Source of the DNA: Megamerina dolium
Lineage: Eukaryota > Arthropoda > Insecta > Diptera > Megamerinidae
Reading direction: 5' to 3'
DNA length: 64,000 nt
Assembly: GCA_963854835.1 (NCBI GenBank)
Contig: OY978526.1
Location: 86,356,846-86,420,845 of the forward strand
Each line of letters starts with the position of its first letter. Position 1 is the first letter of the stretch. Below, piece after piece: positions 36,501-47,557 of the stretch. Under the pieces are notes generated by a model that was not told the origin of the DNA, did not search any database, and saw only the letters and a program-made list of their open reading frames with translations. Made by a program: the position numbers and the translations under genes.

Positions 36501-37440
36501 TCGAATCATTCACTCAGACTTTATCCTTCATGTAATCACACAGAAAAAAGTCTAACAGCGTCAAATCTCATCTGGGCGGCTAATTCACCGCGACGAGAAA
36601 TTACACGGTTCGGGAATTTGTGATGCAAGTGTCCCAATTGAGCTGAGTTATGTGTGGTGTAGCATCGTTCTGTTGAAAGTACATATCGTCCAGACCCTGA
36701 GCTTCAACCCTCGGTACAAAATAGTTGTCCAACACAGTGTGGTATGGCTCAAAATTGACATTTTCGGTGTTTCCATCCTCATCTTCGAAAAAATACGGCG
36801 CGATGATGCCTTCGTCCCATAAATCGCAACAAACAGTGACTCGAGGTGGATGCACTGGCTTTTCAACAATAACATGTGGATTTTTCGAGCCCCAGTTATG
36901 GCAGTTTTGCTTGTTAACATAGATACCGAGGCGAGGTGAAAGTGAGCCTCATTCGAAAATATGATTTTTGCAGGACCTAATCAGCGAATATACGGCATTG
37001 TGCGTGGTCACGAGGCAGCAGCTGCTGCATCAATTGGACTTTATATGGGTGTAACTTTCAAGTCCAAGCGCAAAATTCGATGCATGGATGTCGCGGGAAT
37101 GGAAAATTGTTGAGAACGATGGCGAATAGACATTCCGGGGGACTCAACGACAGAGTCACTTACGGCCGCAATATTCTCAGCACTGCATGCATTCCGCACT
37201 CTGTGTGACTTCGGAACATCAAGTACAGACCCAGTTTGATAAAATTTATACACAATGTTGCGACACAATGTTGTTTCACTAATGTGGTGATTGCAACCTA
37301 ATTTTTGGTGAATCGATTGTAGCGTTTAAACCATAGACTTGGAATTTAAAATCGGAAATTCGACGATATCAATGCGTTGATCCATAGCTAAAATCCTATT
37401 TTGTCATCATGACAATGACACAAAATATGGTAAGAAATGG
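36500..37440 (-). mobile_element. Mariner with DD41D-type third-Asp spacing (rosa-like), broken
   Basis: The transposase is on the minus strand from an ATG at 37385 (MDQRIDIVEFPI). It runs through VVESPGMSIRHRSQQFSIPA and TSMHRILRLDLKV (DNA-binding half), FSNEAHFHLASVSMLTSK (first Asp position, here Glu/His-like FSNEAHF), PPRVTVCCDLWDEGIIAPYF and FQQNDATPHITQ. There the Asp of the QQDGAT motif is Asn. After two stops DLTLLDFFLCDYMKDKV carries the third Asp. The distance between the second and third Asp positions is a few residues short of 41, and the motif series matches, from memory, the rosa-like mariner group known from Ceratitis. The C-terminus and 3' end are missing where it meets the RNase H LINE. 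Confidence 0.7.
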
Positions 37441-37444
37441 ATAA

Positions 37445-37884
37445 CCAAGTACCACACCTACTATTGGAACACACTGTATTTATATAGAACATTACTTCAT
37501 TTGACCTTTATTTGATCTTTATTTTTATTTTTATTCCAAATATATGTTTATTGTGTTATGTACTTGATATCGATTTGTTGCAATATTCTCCTTTCTACTT
37601 ATCTAAATAAATATATATACATATTTACTCTAATATTCTGATCATACTATGATGGATACATGCTGAGTAAATAAATACATATATATAGCAACTCATTAAC
37701 CTTATTGCAAATATTAATTACTGTGCTAATCATTGTATCGAAATGGACCGTTCGTGATGCATGCAATTATAATCATGTGTGTGCTTAAGTAATTTGTTTC
37801 CACAATGTTCCACAATACATACTCCTATGTACATATAAGTGTGTTACGAAGTTATCTAAACTAAAACACGCTTATAAATTGTTT
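37445..37884. other. AT-rich non-coding stretch
   Basis: No gene seen. Any right-hand end of the mariner before it was not identified. Confidence 0.4.
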
Positions 37885-37886
37885 TA

Positions 37887-39092
37887 CCAGGTGTACACGC
37901 TGTTTTTCAGTAAAAAATACCCTTTTTTTTCATAGAAAGCCAAAAATTAATTTATTCAAAGTATTTGCCCTCACTAGCTATACATTTTTTCCATCTCTCG
38001 GGCAGTTTGTGTATACCATGCCAAAAGAATTCCTCAATTTTTCGAGGCAAACCGCACGTCAAGCCATTTTCCGAAGTCTTCATACGAATCGAAGTGCTGT
38101 TCGGCGAGCGCGTGATCCATCGACGAAAACAGGTTATAGTCAGAAGGGGCCAGGTCTGGTGAATAAGCGGGATGAGGTAGCACCTTACAATTGAGTGTGT
38201 CCAAGTAGTTTTGGACCAGTTTTTACATGTGCGATGGGGCATTGTCGTGGAGAAAAGTCAGCTTCTCATGTCTTTGTTCACCAGGCCTTTTTTACCCCAA
38301 AGCATGGCGCAATTTCACTAGTTGTTGGTGGTAGCGGTGAGCATTGACAGTTTCGCCAGGTTTAAACAGCTCGTAGTAGATGACAGCCTGCTGATCCCAC
38401 CAAACGCACAGCATCGTCTTGTGTCCAAAGCGATTCGGTCTTAGAGAAGTTGCTGGTTGGTCGGGATGGACCCAAGATTTTTTTCGTTTAGGATTCTCAA
38501 AGTATATCCACTTTTCATCGCAAGTCACCACAAGGTGCAGGAACGACTTTATTTTTTGTCTAGCAAGCAAGATTCAATTCATGCCGTACCTATTTTTCAA
38601 ATTTTTGAACCTTCCCCATGGCTTGTAAACATATGGAAATGGCTTGTTGAGTAACACTTAACTGTTCGGCAAGAATTTTTTGCGATTGGGTGTCGTCCTC
38701 ATCCAAAAGAGCCTGCAAATCATGGTCCTCAACTTTTCTGGGTCTGTTTTCAAAATGGCCTTCTTTGAATCGACGACCCAGTCTCTGCAAGTGGTTTCCG
38801 ATAGTACACTGTCACCATAGACCTCCATAAGCACTCGATGCGACTCAGGAGCAGATTTCTTCAAATTGAAGCAAAAAAGTAGAGCTTCCCGCATATGCTC
38901 TTTTCTGGCACGAAACTAGACATGATTATACGAGGAAAAATGTATGTTGTTGTATGAAAACACTGAAGATGTTTACTAATTGATGTAAACAGGTGTCGAA
39001 CTCATAAAAAAAAGATGCACAGTCGATAATAGCTCAATATGCTCACTAACGCCATCTACGAGCAAACAGCGGATTTAAGCTTGTACACCTGG
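37887..39092 (-). mobile_element. Mariner DD34D, near full length (1206 bp), ends and TA duplication intact
   Basis: Ends: CCAGGTGTACACGCTG at 37887 and inverse CCAGGTGTACAAGCTT at 39092, flanked by TA (37885-37886, 39093-39094). The minus-strand transposase starts near 38900 with MREALLFCFNLKKSAPESHR and GDSVLSETTCRDW. It goes on through LLDEDDTQSQKILAEQL and VTQQAISICLQAMGK (HTH) and FLHLVVTCDEKWIYFENPKR (first Asp). LCVWWDQQAVIYYELFKPGE, LHDNAPSHM (second Asp) and HPAYSPDLAPSDYNLF (third Asp) follow, then FDSYEDFGKWLDVRFASK and TAREMEKMYS. All three catalytic Asp codons survive, but at least four stops or frameshifts split the frame. It is a recently complete but inactive copy of typical mariner length. 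Confidence 0.92.
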
Positions 39093-39094
39093 TA

Positions 39095-39929
39095 AATCAC
39101 GCATATTTTTCAGAAAGCATATCTTTAATTCATAGAATTCAATTACAGAATAATTTGATGCAGATTTAAACATTTTCTAATGCTTTTATTGTGGTAGTCG
39201 CTAGATATTACTCTTTCTTTCAATTCAATACTATTATGATGATGATATTTTACTATATTATGATACATTTACTCTATGAATCTGTACATGTAGGTACATA
39301 TAAAGATATTTAAATAATTCAAGTGTGAAATTTTATACTAAATACAATATATAAACTCAATTTATATATAAATAAAAATAAATATGTTCACGAGAACACA
39401 ATAAATTTACAATAAATGCACGACTTTTGATGCACCCACTCGCAGGAAGGTAAACCTATGTACGAGTATGTACCTATATATATGTATTTGTATGTATTTA
39501 TTTACTCTTAAACAAAGGCACAAATCAAAAACAAAAATGTAACAGTAAATGTATTGTAAAATTCTTTGCGTGCCCAAACGCAACCATCATTCTGGCATTT
39601 GAAGCGATTGTATCAAACAACCACAGAAGAGAACAGAGCAGATCATAAGCCATAAAATGCAGTAATATAAACAACAATATTACTAGCAAACAGCATCAAC
39701 AATAAAATGCATCAGAAACATGATAAAGTACCAACATTCTTTTCAACTGCAAACTGAAATTGCAACAACTCAAAATGTTCTCAAAGCGATTAAAAGTTGA
39801 ATGAGCAATATGTTTTATCTGCAAATTTAAAATTGTTTTCTGCGTATATATAACAGATATTTGTTATACTCGCACAAATATACAATATTTGTACGAATTC
39901 ACGCATTTATAAAGAAATTTATATTGAGA
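39095..39929. other. AT-rich non-coding stretch
   Basis: Nothing recognised. Confidence 0.5.
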
Positions 39930-40206
39930 GTATTAATAAGTTCGTGCGGATTTGATAACAGATGTCTCTCGTTTCATCTGGCAACACCGTCATAGCCGTC
40001 AATGATGAGGCATGGCTGGGGTATCTAAACCTTCCCGACGTTTTTGGATTATCGTAATAGACACATTTTTTATCGCCAGTGATAATTCGATGCAAAACCC
40101 CCTTTCTTCTTTGCCATTGGAGCAGTTGTTCACACGTGAAAAAAAAAACGGCTAATGCTGTGTTTATGTTGTTGTTTTGAAGCGTGTCGTGCATCGCATT
40201 TGTCAT
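39930..40206 (-). mobile_element. Mariner fragment (first-Asp region plus 3' end), minus strand
   Basis: The minus-strand frame 40206-39919 reads FFTCEQLLQWQRRKGVLHRI, ITGDKKCVYYDNPKTSGR (first Asp kept, the following Glu changed to Lys) and YPSHASSLTA. It then jumps to a terminal sequence ATAAGTTCGTGCGG near 39936 that matches the ends of the mariner at 20419-21345. The second and third Asp regions are deleted. The element is a small internally deleted relic. Confidence 0.7.
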
Positions 40207-40860
40207 ATTCGGCTAGAATACCGTGTAGAAGGAAGTTGGCGTCTGTTGCACCATAATGCGCCGCCACATCGATCGGCACTTATAATTTATTGTTTGACAA
40301 AAAAAAAAAATCGCATTTTTACCATCAAAATAAAAAATAAATATGTGGCACATAAAGCCCCAAAGGGCTCATTGGCCGAGCTTCTCTTCCATTACTGTTG
40401 TGCGTCTTAAATTTTGGACAATATTAGAAGGCACCTACTTATTTTAGCCGGTTCCGAACGGCAGAACACTTGTGACATCACTTTTTCTGAGCTTTGTCAC
40501 AGAGTTCTTTAAGAAGCTTTTTCATGGCAAGTTGTTACTGTCGGAAGAATTGCCAATTGCTTGCCGACAGGTGGGTACCGTTCGAAAGAAAAATCTTATC
40601 GATATTAAATTTGTTATGCATCAGCCGGGGATTGAACCACGACCTACAGATCAGAAGGCGAACATACTAACCACAGAGCTACGGCACCCACCATCAACCA
40701 CTCTCCAAAAAACTTGTGCCATCAATTATTCGAAATAGTTTTTGTATTGAATCGGATGAAGACTGAATAAAAGAAACTCATTTTGCGAAAATGTTATTTC
40801 TTTTTTTTCAGTCGTGTTTACTTGCGACGCACCTTGTATTGAATTGTATCGTAGAAAATC
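40207..40860 (+). mobile_element. Mariner-like fragment split by a SINE, plus strand
   Basis: Plus-strand coding EGSWRLLHHNAPPHRSALI (second Asp position changed to His) is followed by YCLTKKKNRIFTI. It is interrupted by the SINE (40329-40689) and resumes with NHSP in the same reading order, where relatives read NHPPYSPDLAP. Traces continue to about 40860. Orientation is opposite to the fragment just before it, so two separate elements meet here. The family is a DD34D or DD34E mariner relative; I cannot decide which. Confidence 0.6.
40329..40689 (-). mobile_element. tRNA-derived SINE with CCCTTTGGGG-type tail and 8-bp duplication
   Basis: On the minus strand: head GGGTGCCGTAGCTCTGTGGT with an A box, B box GTGGTTCAATCCCC near 40640-40628, and the shared body (GGCAAGCAATTGGCAATTCT, GTTCGGAACCGGCTAAAATA). 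The 3' part is GCTCGGCCAATGAGCCCTTT and GTGCCACATATTTATTTTTT. ACCATCAA stands at 40321-40328 and at 40690-40697, an 8-bp target-site duplication that splits a mariner frame between FTI and NHSP. The tail differs completely from that of the SINEs at 28.7 and 51.0 kb. Confidence 0.92.
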
Positions 40861-40968
40861 TTCCATACCATAAATATGCACAGAAACTATTTTTTTTTTT
40901 GGTAAGTATGTCTATCTAAGTTTCGGCATTGTCGAAGACAACCTTTCCAAATAAAATTTTTTTTTGTT

Positions 40969-41193
40969 CTACAACGTTTCAACTGAACGAAGGAGCAGAT
41001 TCCCCCAGAGTAAATCTGGTTCTGCTCTAATATTCGTCGGACTGAGACCTTTCAAATGAAAGAATTGAATTACATAACGGTGACCAATTTTTTCCATGTT
41101 TACAAATTCGTCGTTAACTTTCGATGGCTCCAAAAAAATGCTAAACAACATGGCGCCTTGAAACTTAAAACATTTGTTTGATAAGGTTGCCAC
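40969..41193 (-). mobile_element. Possible mariner N-terminal remnant
   Basis: The minus-strand frame reads MEKIGHRYVIQFFHLKGLSP, TNIRAEPDLLWG. This resembles the start of mariner transposases, where a ME(K/N)IE.R.VIKF motif opens the first helix-turn-helix. The rest of the transposase is absent and no terminal repeat was identified. Confidence 0.4.
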
Positions 41194-41249
41194 TTTTCAC
41201 CAAAGTAATTTTGTTTCAACTACTGCCGCCGTCTATATGTCAGGTCGGG

Positions 41250-41995
41250 TAGTTCTGGGACCGCACTCGTATTAGCAGTAAATACTTGCAATTCCATATG
41301 TACCCACCAAATCAGCAAATTGAGTCATAATTATTTTTAGTTCGTTGTACGAAAATGTCTGGCCTTTTGTTTTTTTAGTATTTCTAATAATGCTTACCAT
41401 TGTTATATTCATTTTAGTACCCACCCCGCATTATTGCTGAATACACTTTTCCATTCGATTTGTAATGGCGACTATTGTTAAGTATAATTGAACTACTACT
41501 ACATAGGAGTATTGTATATATTTATTCAGTTTTTCATTTTCATTTGTGAATTATTTGTTGTGAAATGATTCTATTGTCTGTTGCAATATAGTAATTGTTG
41601 TCTTTCTAATCGATTCTATCGCTGTTTCTGCTATCATTTTTATGATGTTCTCAATTTTTTATATTGTTTGGTATAAATACTCATCCTTGCAATAAATACC
41701 GTAATATGCATTACTTATGTACATATGTAGTGATACTGATATCTGAAATGTTGATATACTTTTAATGGCTTTAGTGACGTAGGTGCTTATTTGTTTAATG
41801 TCGGAAGGAAAATATTCTTTCTTGAAATATATTTTATTTGATCGTTTTCAACTATTTGTTTTTCATTGCGAATGATGAGTAATATATATTGCAGATATTG
41901 TATTTCAGTGTTGCAAAATTCCAATCAGCTTGATTACTTGTATGTGTATATATGTACATACTAAATTATACTCACCGCTGTGCTATGAATTCATC
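41250..41995. other. AT-rich non-coding stretch
   Basis: Nothing recognised. Confidence 0.5.
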
Positions 41996-41999
41996 CCTG

Positions 42000-43310
42000 T
42001 TGGTAAAATGATGAGGAGTTATCAACTGATAAGATATTATTTAGAAGTCTCGGTTCTTTAGTGATGGGCATATCATTTAAAAACACAGCTATTATCATCT
42101 CTAAGCATGAAATGAGGAGATGTGCAAGTAGGTTAACGTGGAGTATAGCGGTGCACTTTGCCAACATAAGCCCATTATACAATCACGCGGTCTTATTATC
42201 TAACTTACTAACTCAAACGATTTGAGTTCTTAGATGTGATGTAGAATGGATTGCAGATTATCCACGAGATTAATCCCAAAATGTTAGACTTTTTTTAGTT
42301 TTGAGAAATTTTTTTTGAGTATGAGAAGTGGATAATTAAACCGCAACTGTTGATACATCTTTTAGCCCTATCCGTTAGAGCTTGCACGAAATCCTTTATA
42401 GTGTCTGGGAATCTGCGAGTGTAAGGCGAATACGCTATCACTTTACAGACCCCTGCCTTCAGACTGTTCAGGAATTCATTGTCCAGGTAATTCCAAGAGA
42501 GGTGCTTAGCACATTCTTCCTGGGAGGGAAGAGTCTCTTAACTTTGGGAAAAATTTAGTCCATTTTAACTATTTGGTCAAACGTATACTACCCTGGGAAC
42601 GAGATGCTTTTCCGTCCGGAGTTTGTTTCATGTTTCATGCTGTGATGGCACATAGTCGACATTATAGAAGGCACATAGTTAGTCCTTACGGTACTACAGA
42701 TTTGTTAACATCAGGCATGTTGGCATTCAGTGATGTATTGCGGTCCCATGGCTTTTCTAAGGTGGAGGTCTATAAGCCTCTTTAATGTCAATAGAAAAAA
42801 CGAAAGACTTATGGATCGGACATTATAGAAAGCACGCTCTATATCTAGCAAGGCTGCCAATAGCTAGTTTGCTTACATGAGGAATGTTGGCATTCAGTGA
42901 TGTAATGCGATTCCTTGGATTTTCTGAGGTGGAGGTCTATAAGCTTTTTCAATGTCAATAGAAAAAACGAAAGACTTAAGTATGGATCGGAATTATGGGG
43001 GTTTTTTCCTGGTCTTGGATATAAGAGAACTTTCACTCTGTGCCATTCCATGGAAATGTAAATTAGATGAATTCAGCGTACGAAAATTATTGTTAGTTGT
43101 TTTAAGATCTATTTCCCTAAACTGTGTAGTTGAGTTCACATGAATGCCTAGCATATTGCAATTTCCATTTTGCATATTTTCAGTAAATACAAACTGGAAT
43201 GCTGAAGTTGGAGATGCTCAGCATTTACGTTAGACAAAATTTTCTAAGATTTCTAGTGCCTCTTTTTCCGATTCAGTTCAAGTACCATCCGCTCTTTGAG
43301 GGCTCTTGGT
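42000..43310 (-). mobile_element. Decayed LINE reverse transcriptase with internal tandem duplication
   Basis: Minus strand, order from the right: EGP-like KSPQRADGTxTESEKEALEI (the linker before the RT), SYIQDQEKTPIIPI (RT fingers, normally K-P-G-K-T-PIS), KSFVFSIDIEKAY, and LLAALLDIERAFYNV, the motif A region with its Asp and AF pair (42824-42860). A possible LNDMPITKEP, normally after motif B, lies near 42090. There are many stops. A stretch of 161-171 bp is repeated in tandem (42658-42818 and 42819-42989). I infer an RNase H/AP-endonuclease type LINE from the linker motif; only the RT is visible. Confidence 0.6.
42658..42989. repeat. Tandem direct duplication, two units of 161 and 171 bp
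   Basis: GACATTATAGAAGGCACATA opens unit 1 at 42658 and GACATTATAGAAAGCACGCT opens unit 2 at 42819. Both continue with GTTGGCATTCAGTGATGTA, GGAGGTCTATAAGC and GTCAATAGAAAAAACGAAAG. Motif A of the RT is readable only in unit 2. Confidence 0.9.
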
Positions 43311-43349
43311 CCTCTTTGTAAAAATAAGTAATGTGAATGGAATGGAATG

Positions 43350-43646
43350 TGGGTGTCGTAGCTCAATGGTTAGTGTGTTGGCTTTCTGATCTGCAGATCG
43401 TGGGTTCAATCTCCGGCTGAAGCATATCAAATTTAATATCGGAAAGATTTTTCTTTCGCACGGTACCCAACTGTCGGCAAGCGACAGGTCTTCTAAAAAA
43501 ACTCTATGTCGCAAGAATTCTGCAGTTCGGAATCGGCTAAAATAAGCAGGTCCCTTCTAATACTGTCCAAAATTTAACACGCACAACAGTAATGGAAGAG
43601 AAGCCCGGCTAAAGGCCAAAGGCTTATAAGTGCCACATATATATAG
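43350..43646 (+). mobile_element. tRNA-derived SINE, short 3' tail form
   Basis: Head GGGTGTCGTAGCTCAATGGT (A box) and GTGGGTTCAATCTCC (B box, near 43401) give the best tRNA likeness of the family. The body GGTACCCAACTGTCGGCAAG and AGTTCGGAATCGGCTAAAAT matches the other copies. The 3' end AACACGCACAACAGTAATGG, AAGAGAAGCCCGGCTAAAGG and GTGCCACATATATATAG belongs to the same tail type as the copy at 40.5 kb. No clear target duplication was found. Confidence 0.88.
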
Positions 43647-43649
43647 ATC

Positions 43650-45020
43650 GTCCAGTAATTTTTTTAAAATTGGTAGTTCCAAGATTATTATTTATTTACA
43701 TTGATTTAATTTAATTTTAATTAAAATTAAACTTAAAACTTTTTCTTAAATTATTGACTTATAACATGTATCTTAAAGGATAAATATCTCAAAATTGGAA
43801 TTTCTCTCAAATAGAAAGAGACACTTAACAACAACAACAACAACACTTCGTACCTAATATAGCAGATAATATAAATATATATATACATATGTATGATACA
43901 CATTGCTATATACAACAGTAGACAATAATGGACCTTTCAGTAGCAATTTGCTGAAGAAGCTTTGTCTGTACAAAACAAAGATGACAATAATAAAATCAAA
44001 AATAGCACTAATATATGCTGAGTTGCCAAATATATATATTATCTCATTTTTGTACTCTGTCCTTGTTTTGTTATTCTGTAAGAGAATAGTGCAAAATATC
44101 ACGAGAACAATATTGGCCATACAAGAACTCAAGAAAGAACAATACAAATATCGAGAAAAACAACAGAAATATTTCATTGAATATTTTTGTGCATAACTAC
44201 ATACATATGTATGCTTTGGTTTTGTTTTTGTTGGTGTTTTATTTCATTTTCTTAGCTCACTTTGTTTGTGACGTTTCAGTTTCTGGACGGGCGTAGAATT
44301 ATAAAATATTATAACAATAAATATACCATAGGCTAGGAATACAAAAGCGAAAATACAATATGCTCCTCGTCATTGTTTTTGATTATATGAAAGATTCGCT
44401 ATATAGGGACCAAAGCGTATGTGTAAGGATAAGAAGCTTCTATGGATCATCTGAAAGAGTACAAGAAAAATTAGTGTTGATAGAACAAATGAGCCCTTCG
44501 AGCTCTAGGTGTAAGCTTTTACATATTTAATTTACAGTTGTGTGTGTGGATAATGCAAAGAGAGAAAAAAAATGGGACAAATCTTTCTTAATTTTTAGTT
44601 GGCGAATATTTATGCAGACATGTGTCATAATAGTCAATAGTCAATAGCCAAAAGATATAATATTACAAGAATATTTACAAAATATTAGCAAAAGTTTCCT
44701 TTTAAAATTTAACCTTCGCTAACAAACAGCAGCAAATCAAGCAACTAAAATATATGTCTGCAACGCCTACAAAGTGACAGTTTCTAAACTGATATTGACA
44801 GAATTGTTGTGGAAAATATTTAATTGCAATGTGATACTTCAAGCATAGCAGCATCAATAATAACAATAAATTCGGCCATGTTTATGTTGTGACAAAGTTT
44901 GTCAGAACTGACATCTAATATTTATTTTTTTTCCTTTATGAACGAATCTTAAATTTTGTACAGAGACGTTATAATAATTGCAATCAGTAAAAATTGTACA
45001 ATTCTAACAAGTAATTTTAA
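43650..45020. other. AT-rich non-coding stretch
   Basis: No gene supported. Overlapping hydrophobic ORFs on both strands at 43854-44196 are products of AT-rich sequence. An (ACA)n patch lies at 43828-43846. Confidence 0.5.
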
Positions 45021-45022
45021 TA

Positions 45023-46190
45023 TCAGGTGTAGTAAAAAGTAATCCATTATTTCTTCAATACATGACTTTAGTAATCTGTATCTCACGTTTCATCAGTCCG
45101 ATCGATTTACGCTAGATGGAGTTAGAAAGATAGGATTTAGTAATAAATAAACTTTTCAGGCAGTTTTGTAATTGCTTGACTCAGTATTGTTTGAGCACGC
45201 ATCAAAGATGGACATCAGTAAAGAGAAAATACGCCATATTTTACAGTTTTTCTTCGGCTGAAAATGTGAATAGTGTTTATGGTCCTGATACTGTAACAGC
45301 CAATCACGTGCAATTTTGGTTTCGTTAATTCCGTTCCCGGTAATTTTGATGTCAAAAATGTAAGGCCAATTGTCGAAAATATTGATAAAATAATGGAAAT
45401 CGTCTGACCGTCATGTAAGCACTGTCTGTCCATTGCCCAGGAGCTAAACATTGCACAAAAAACCGTTTGGAACCATTTAAATAAGACTGTATACAAAAAG
45501 AAGCTCGATGTATATGTGCCACAAGAGGTAACGCAAAAAGACCTCATGGACCGAATTTCCCTCTCCAAATCGTTGTTGAATCGCCACAAAATCGATCCAT
45601 TTCTGAAGCGGATGGTTACTGGTGATGCAAAGCGAAAACGGTCTTGGTTGAATAGCAGTGAGCCGGCGCAAACAGTGGCCAAGCTAGGATTGATGGTTAG
45701 GAAGGTTTTAATATGTGTTTGGTGGGATTGGCAGGGAATCATCTACTATGAGCTGCTCCCCTGCGGCCAAACTCTTAATTCGGACCTGTACTGTTAACAA
45801 TTGGACCGTCTGAAGGAAGATAGCAGAGGAACTGTGTTCCATCAGGACAACGTCAGGCCACACACACACATCGATAATGACTCGCCAGAAGCTCCGTGAG
45901 CTTGGTTGGGAGGTTCATATGCATTCACCTAATAGTCCGGACCTGCCACCAAGTGATTACGACCTGTTCCTGTCTATAGTGAATGATTTAGCTTGTGAAA
46001 ATCGACTGTACCAATTTTTTGCCAATAGGGACGAGGGTTTCTATGAGAGTAGCATTATTAAATTACCTTCGAAATAGCAACAAGTTATCGAACAAAATGG
46101 TGCATATTTGACCTAAATCGGACCATTCTAACTATGCTAAATAAAACATTCAATTTAATGCAAAAATAATGAATTTCTTTTTTCTTATAA
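45023..46190 (+). mobile_element. Mariner (mellifera/cecropia-like), full length but broken
   Basis: The 5' end at 45023, TCAGGTGTAGTAAAAAGTAA, pairs with the degenerate inverse AAAAAAGAAATTCATTATTT at the 3' end near 46190. The transposase begins at ATG 45208 (MDISKEKIRHILQFFFG, then a stop). An open frame at 45516-45797 reads PQEVTQKDLMDRISLSKSLL, NRHKIDPFLKRMVTGDAKRK (first Asp; GDEKW reduced) and ICVWWDWQGIIYYELLPCGQ. Next are FHQDNVRPHTH (second Asp), TRQKLRELGWEVHMHSPNSP, DLPPSDYDLFLSIVNDLACE (third Asp) and SIIKLPSK. About 15 codons before FHQDN are lost. It is the sister of the copy at 1-529 and abuts a Jockey-like RT fragment at 46195. Confidence 0.9.
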
Positions 46191-46194
46191 AGAC

Positions 46195-46880
46195 GAAAAG
46201 CAGGTTTGTCACGCGTTGTTGTGCGTTTAGGCATCCGGTCGAAATAGGTTGGAAGCAGTGACGTTGACATGATTTTGTAGGCACTGCTTGTGAGCCTTGA
46301 CAAATTGTTTCGTCATTTCGGTGACCGTTGGTATGCCAAAATCACGATGCAAATCGTTTAATGCCTAGGTATTTGGCCTCGTCGACATATAGAATTAATC
46401 GATGTAAATTGTTTTGTACGGCGCTTTTTTTAATGAAACAAATTATGAGCGTTAATTTGCTTTGGTTTAGCTTGATCCTCCATTTTTAAGCCCAAGAAAC
46501 AGTATTTTTCACAGCTTCGAAGCTTAGTAGTGGCATTTTCAATAGAATTGCCGACTGCAAGAAGAAAAGTGTCATCTGGAAATATCGCGGTGGCATGTTG
46601 GCTTACCGACGGTAAATTGCATATATACAGGAAGTACAATACGGGTGCCAGGATACTTCCCTGCGGTACTCCATCGTTAATCTTTTTTTTTAGGGGTCAA
46701 TAAGCGTTTTCGTATTTAACAGTGAAGTATCTGTCATCTAAATATGACGAAAGCACTTCACAATATTGTGCTGGTAGCATAGTTTTCAACTTGTGGAGGA
46801 ACCCCACAAGCCATACCTTATCGAATACTTGCAATACATCAAGAAAAACAGCGGAAAAAACATTTGACAAATTTCTTACA
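46195..46880 (-). mobile_element. Jockey-like LINE reverse transcriptase fragment
   Basis: Minus strand, in order: AVFLDVLQVFDKVWLVGFLH (RT motif A with its Asp), KLKTMLPAQYCEVLSSYLDD, INDGVPQGSILAPVLYFLYI (motif B), and TAIFPDDTFLLAVGN (motif C; the usual F-A-D-D is F-P-D-D). It ends with SCEKYCFLGLKMEDQAKPKQ and SRLTSSAYKIMSTSLLP. Several frame breaks occur. Motif A plus the GVPQGS block are typical of the Jockey group. The protein stops where the mariner end begins, so the mariner may have landed in this LINE, but the other half of the LINE is not on the far side. Confidence 0.85.
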
Positions 46881-47548
46881 CTTTAATTTTTAACTTTTTC
46901 TGTCCTAATCTTATGATACGTATCTTATTTTTGCGCTTCATCGCACACATACACGCATACACGCGTGGGATTTAAGAAAGCACTGAATGCTGGAAAAATA
47001 AAAGCGAAGCAAAAATCGTTGTTCGTACAAAACAATAGTACAAAAATGATTCCTTTTTCTTCTCTAGCAGATAAAAAGTATTTCGGATTCTTATCACAGA
47101 CATAATCTGCCTTGTAAATACTTTATTTGTTACTGACACAGTAGTGGCAGCTGTTTGAAATACGTGTTAATACAAAAGGGATATTTTCAGTTTACAGTTG
47201 TAAGGCCTATTAAAAATTTATGAGCTTGATTTTGATCTCAAAATGACAGTCAAAGGATAAATTATTCTCTCACTCAATGCTGGTAATTATGTAATATGAG
47301 ATTAAAATGTCCGAGAATGACGGCAATGAATTCAGTAAGCTGGAAGATGCAGCGCTTAGTGTTGAAGTGATAGAAATTCATAGAGTTTTATTCATGCAAA
47401 AAGTAAAGCGAGGGACAGATTTGTAAGAAAATCGGGTAGAATAAAAGTATTTCAATATTGTATAAATGAATATATTATAAATTTTTTTAACCTGCTTAAA
47501 AAAGCAGAGAAAAAAAAAATTATAGTTACAATCGCCTACTGTGATGTG
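46881..47548. other. AT-rich non-coding stretch
   Basis: Nothing recognised. Confidence 0.5.
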
Positions 47549-47557
47549 ATTGTATAT

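Noticed and set aside
43350..43420. Functional tRNA gene
   Set aside because: A and B boxes are present but the sequence continues into the shared SINE body and recurs at several sites, so it is a SINE head.
43854..44196. Overlapping ORFs of about 100 codons on both strands
   Set aside because: Both are hydrophobic or lysine-rich low-complexity frames in AT-rich DNA with no homology I can name.
45215..45742. 175-codon minus-strand ORF
   Set aside because: It is the antisense of the mariner transposase on the plus strand; its sequence has no motif of its own.
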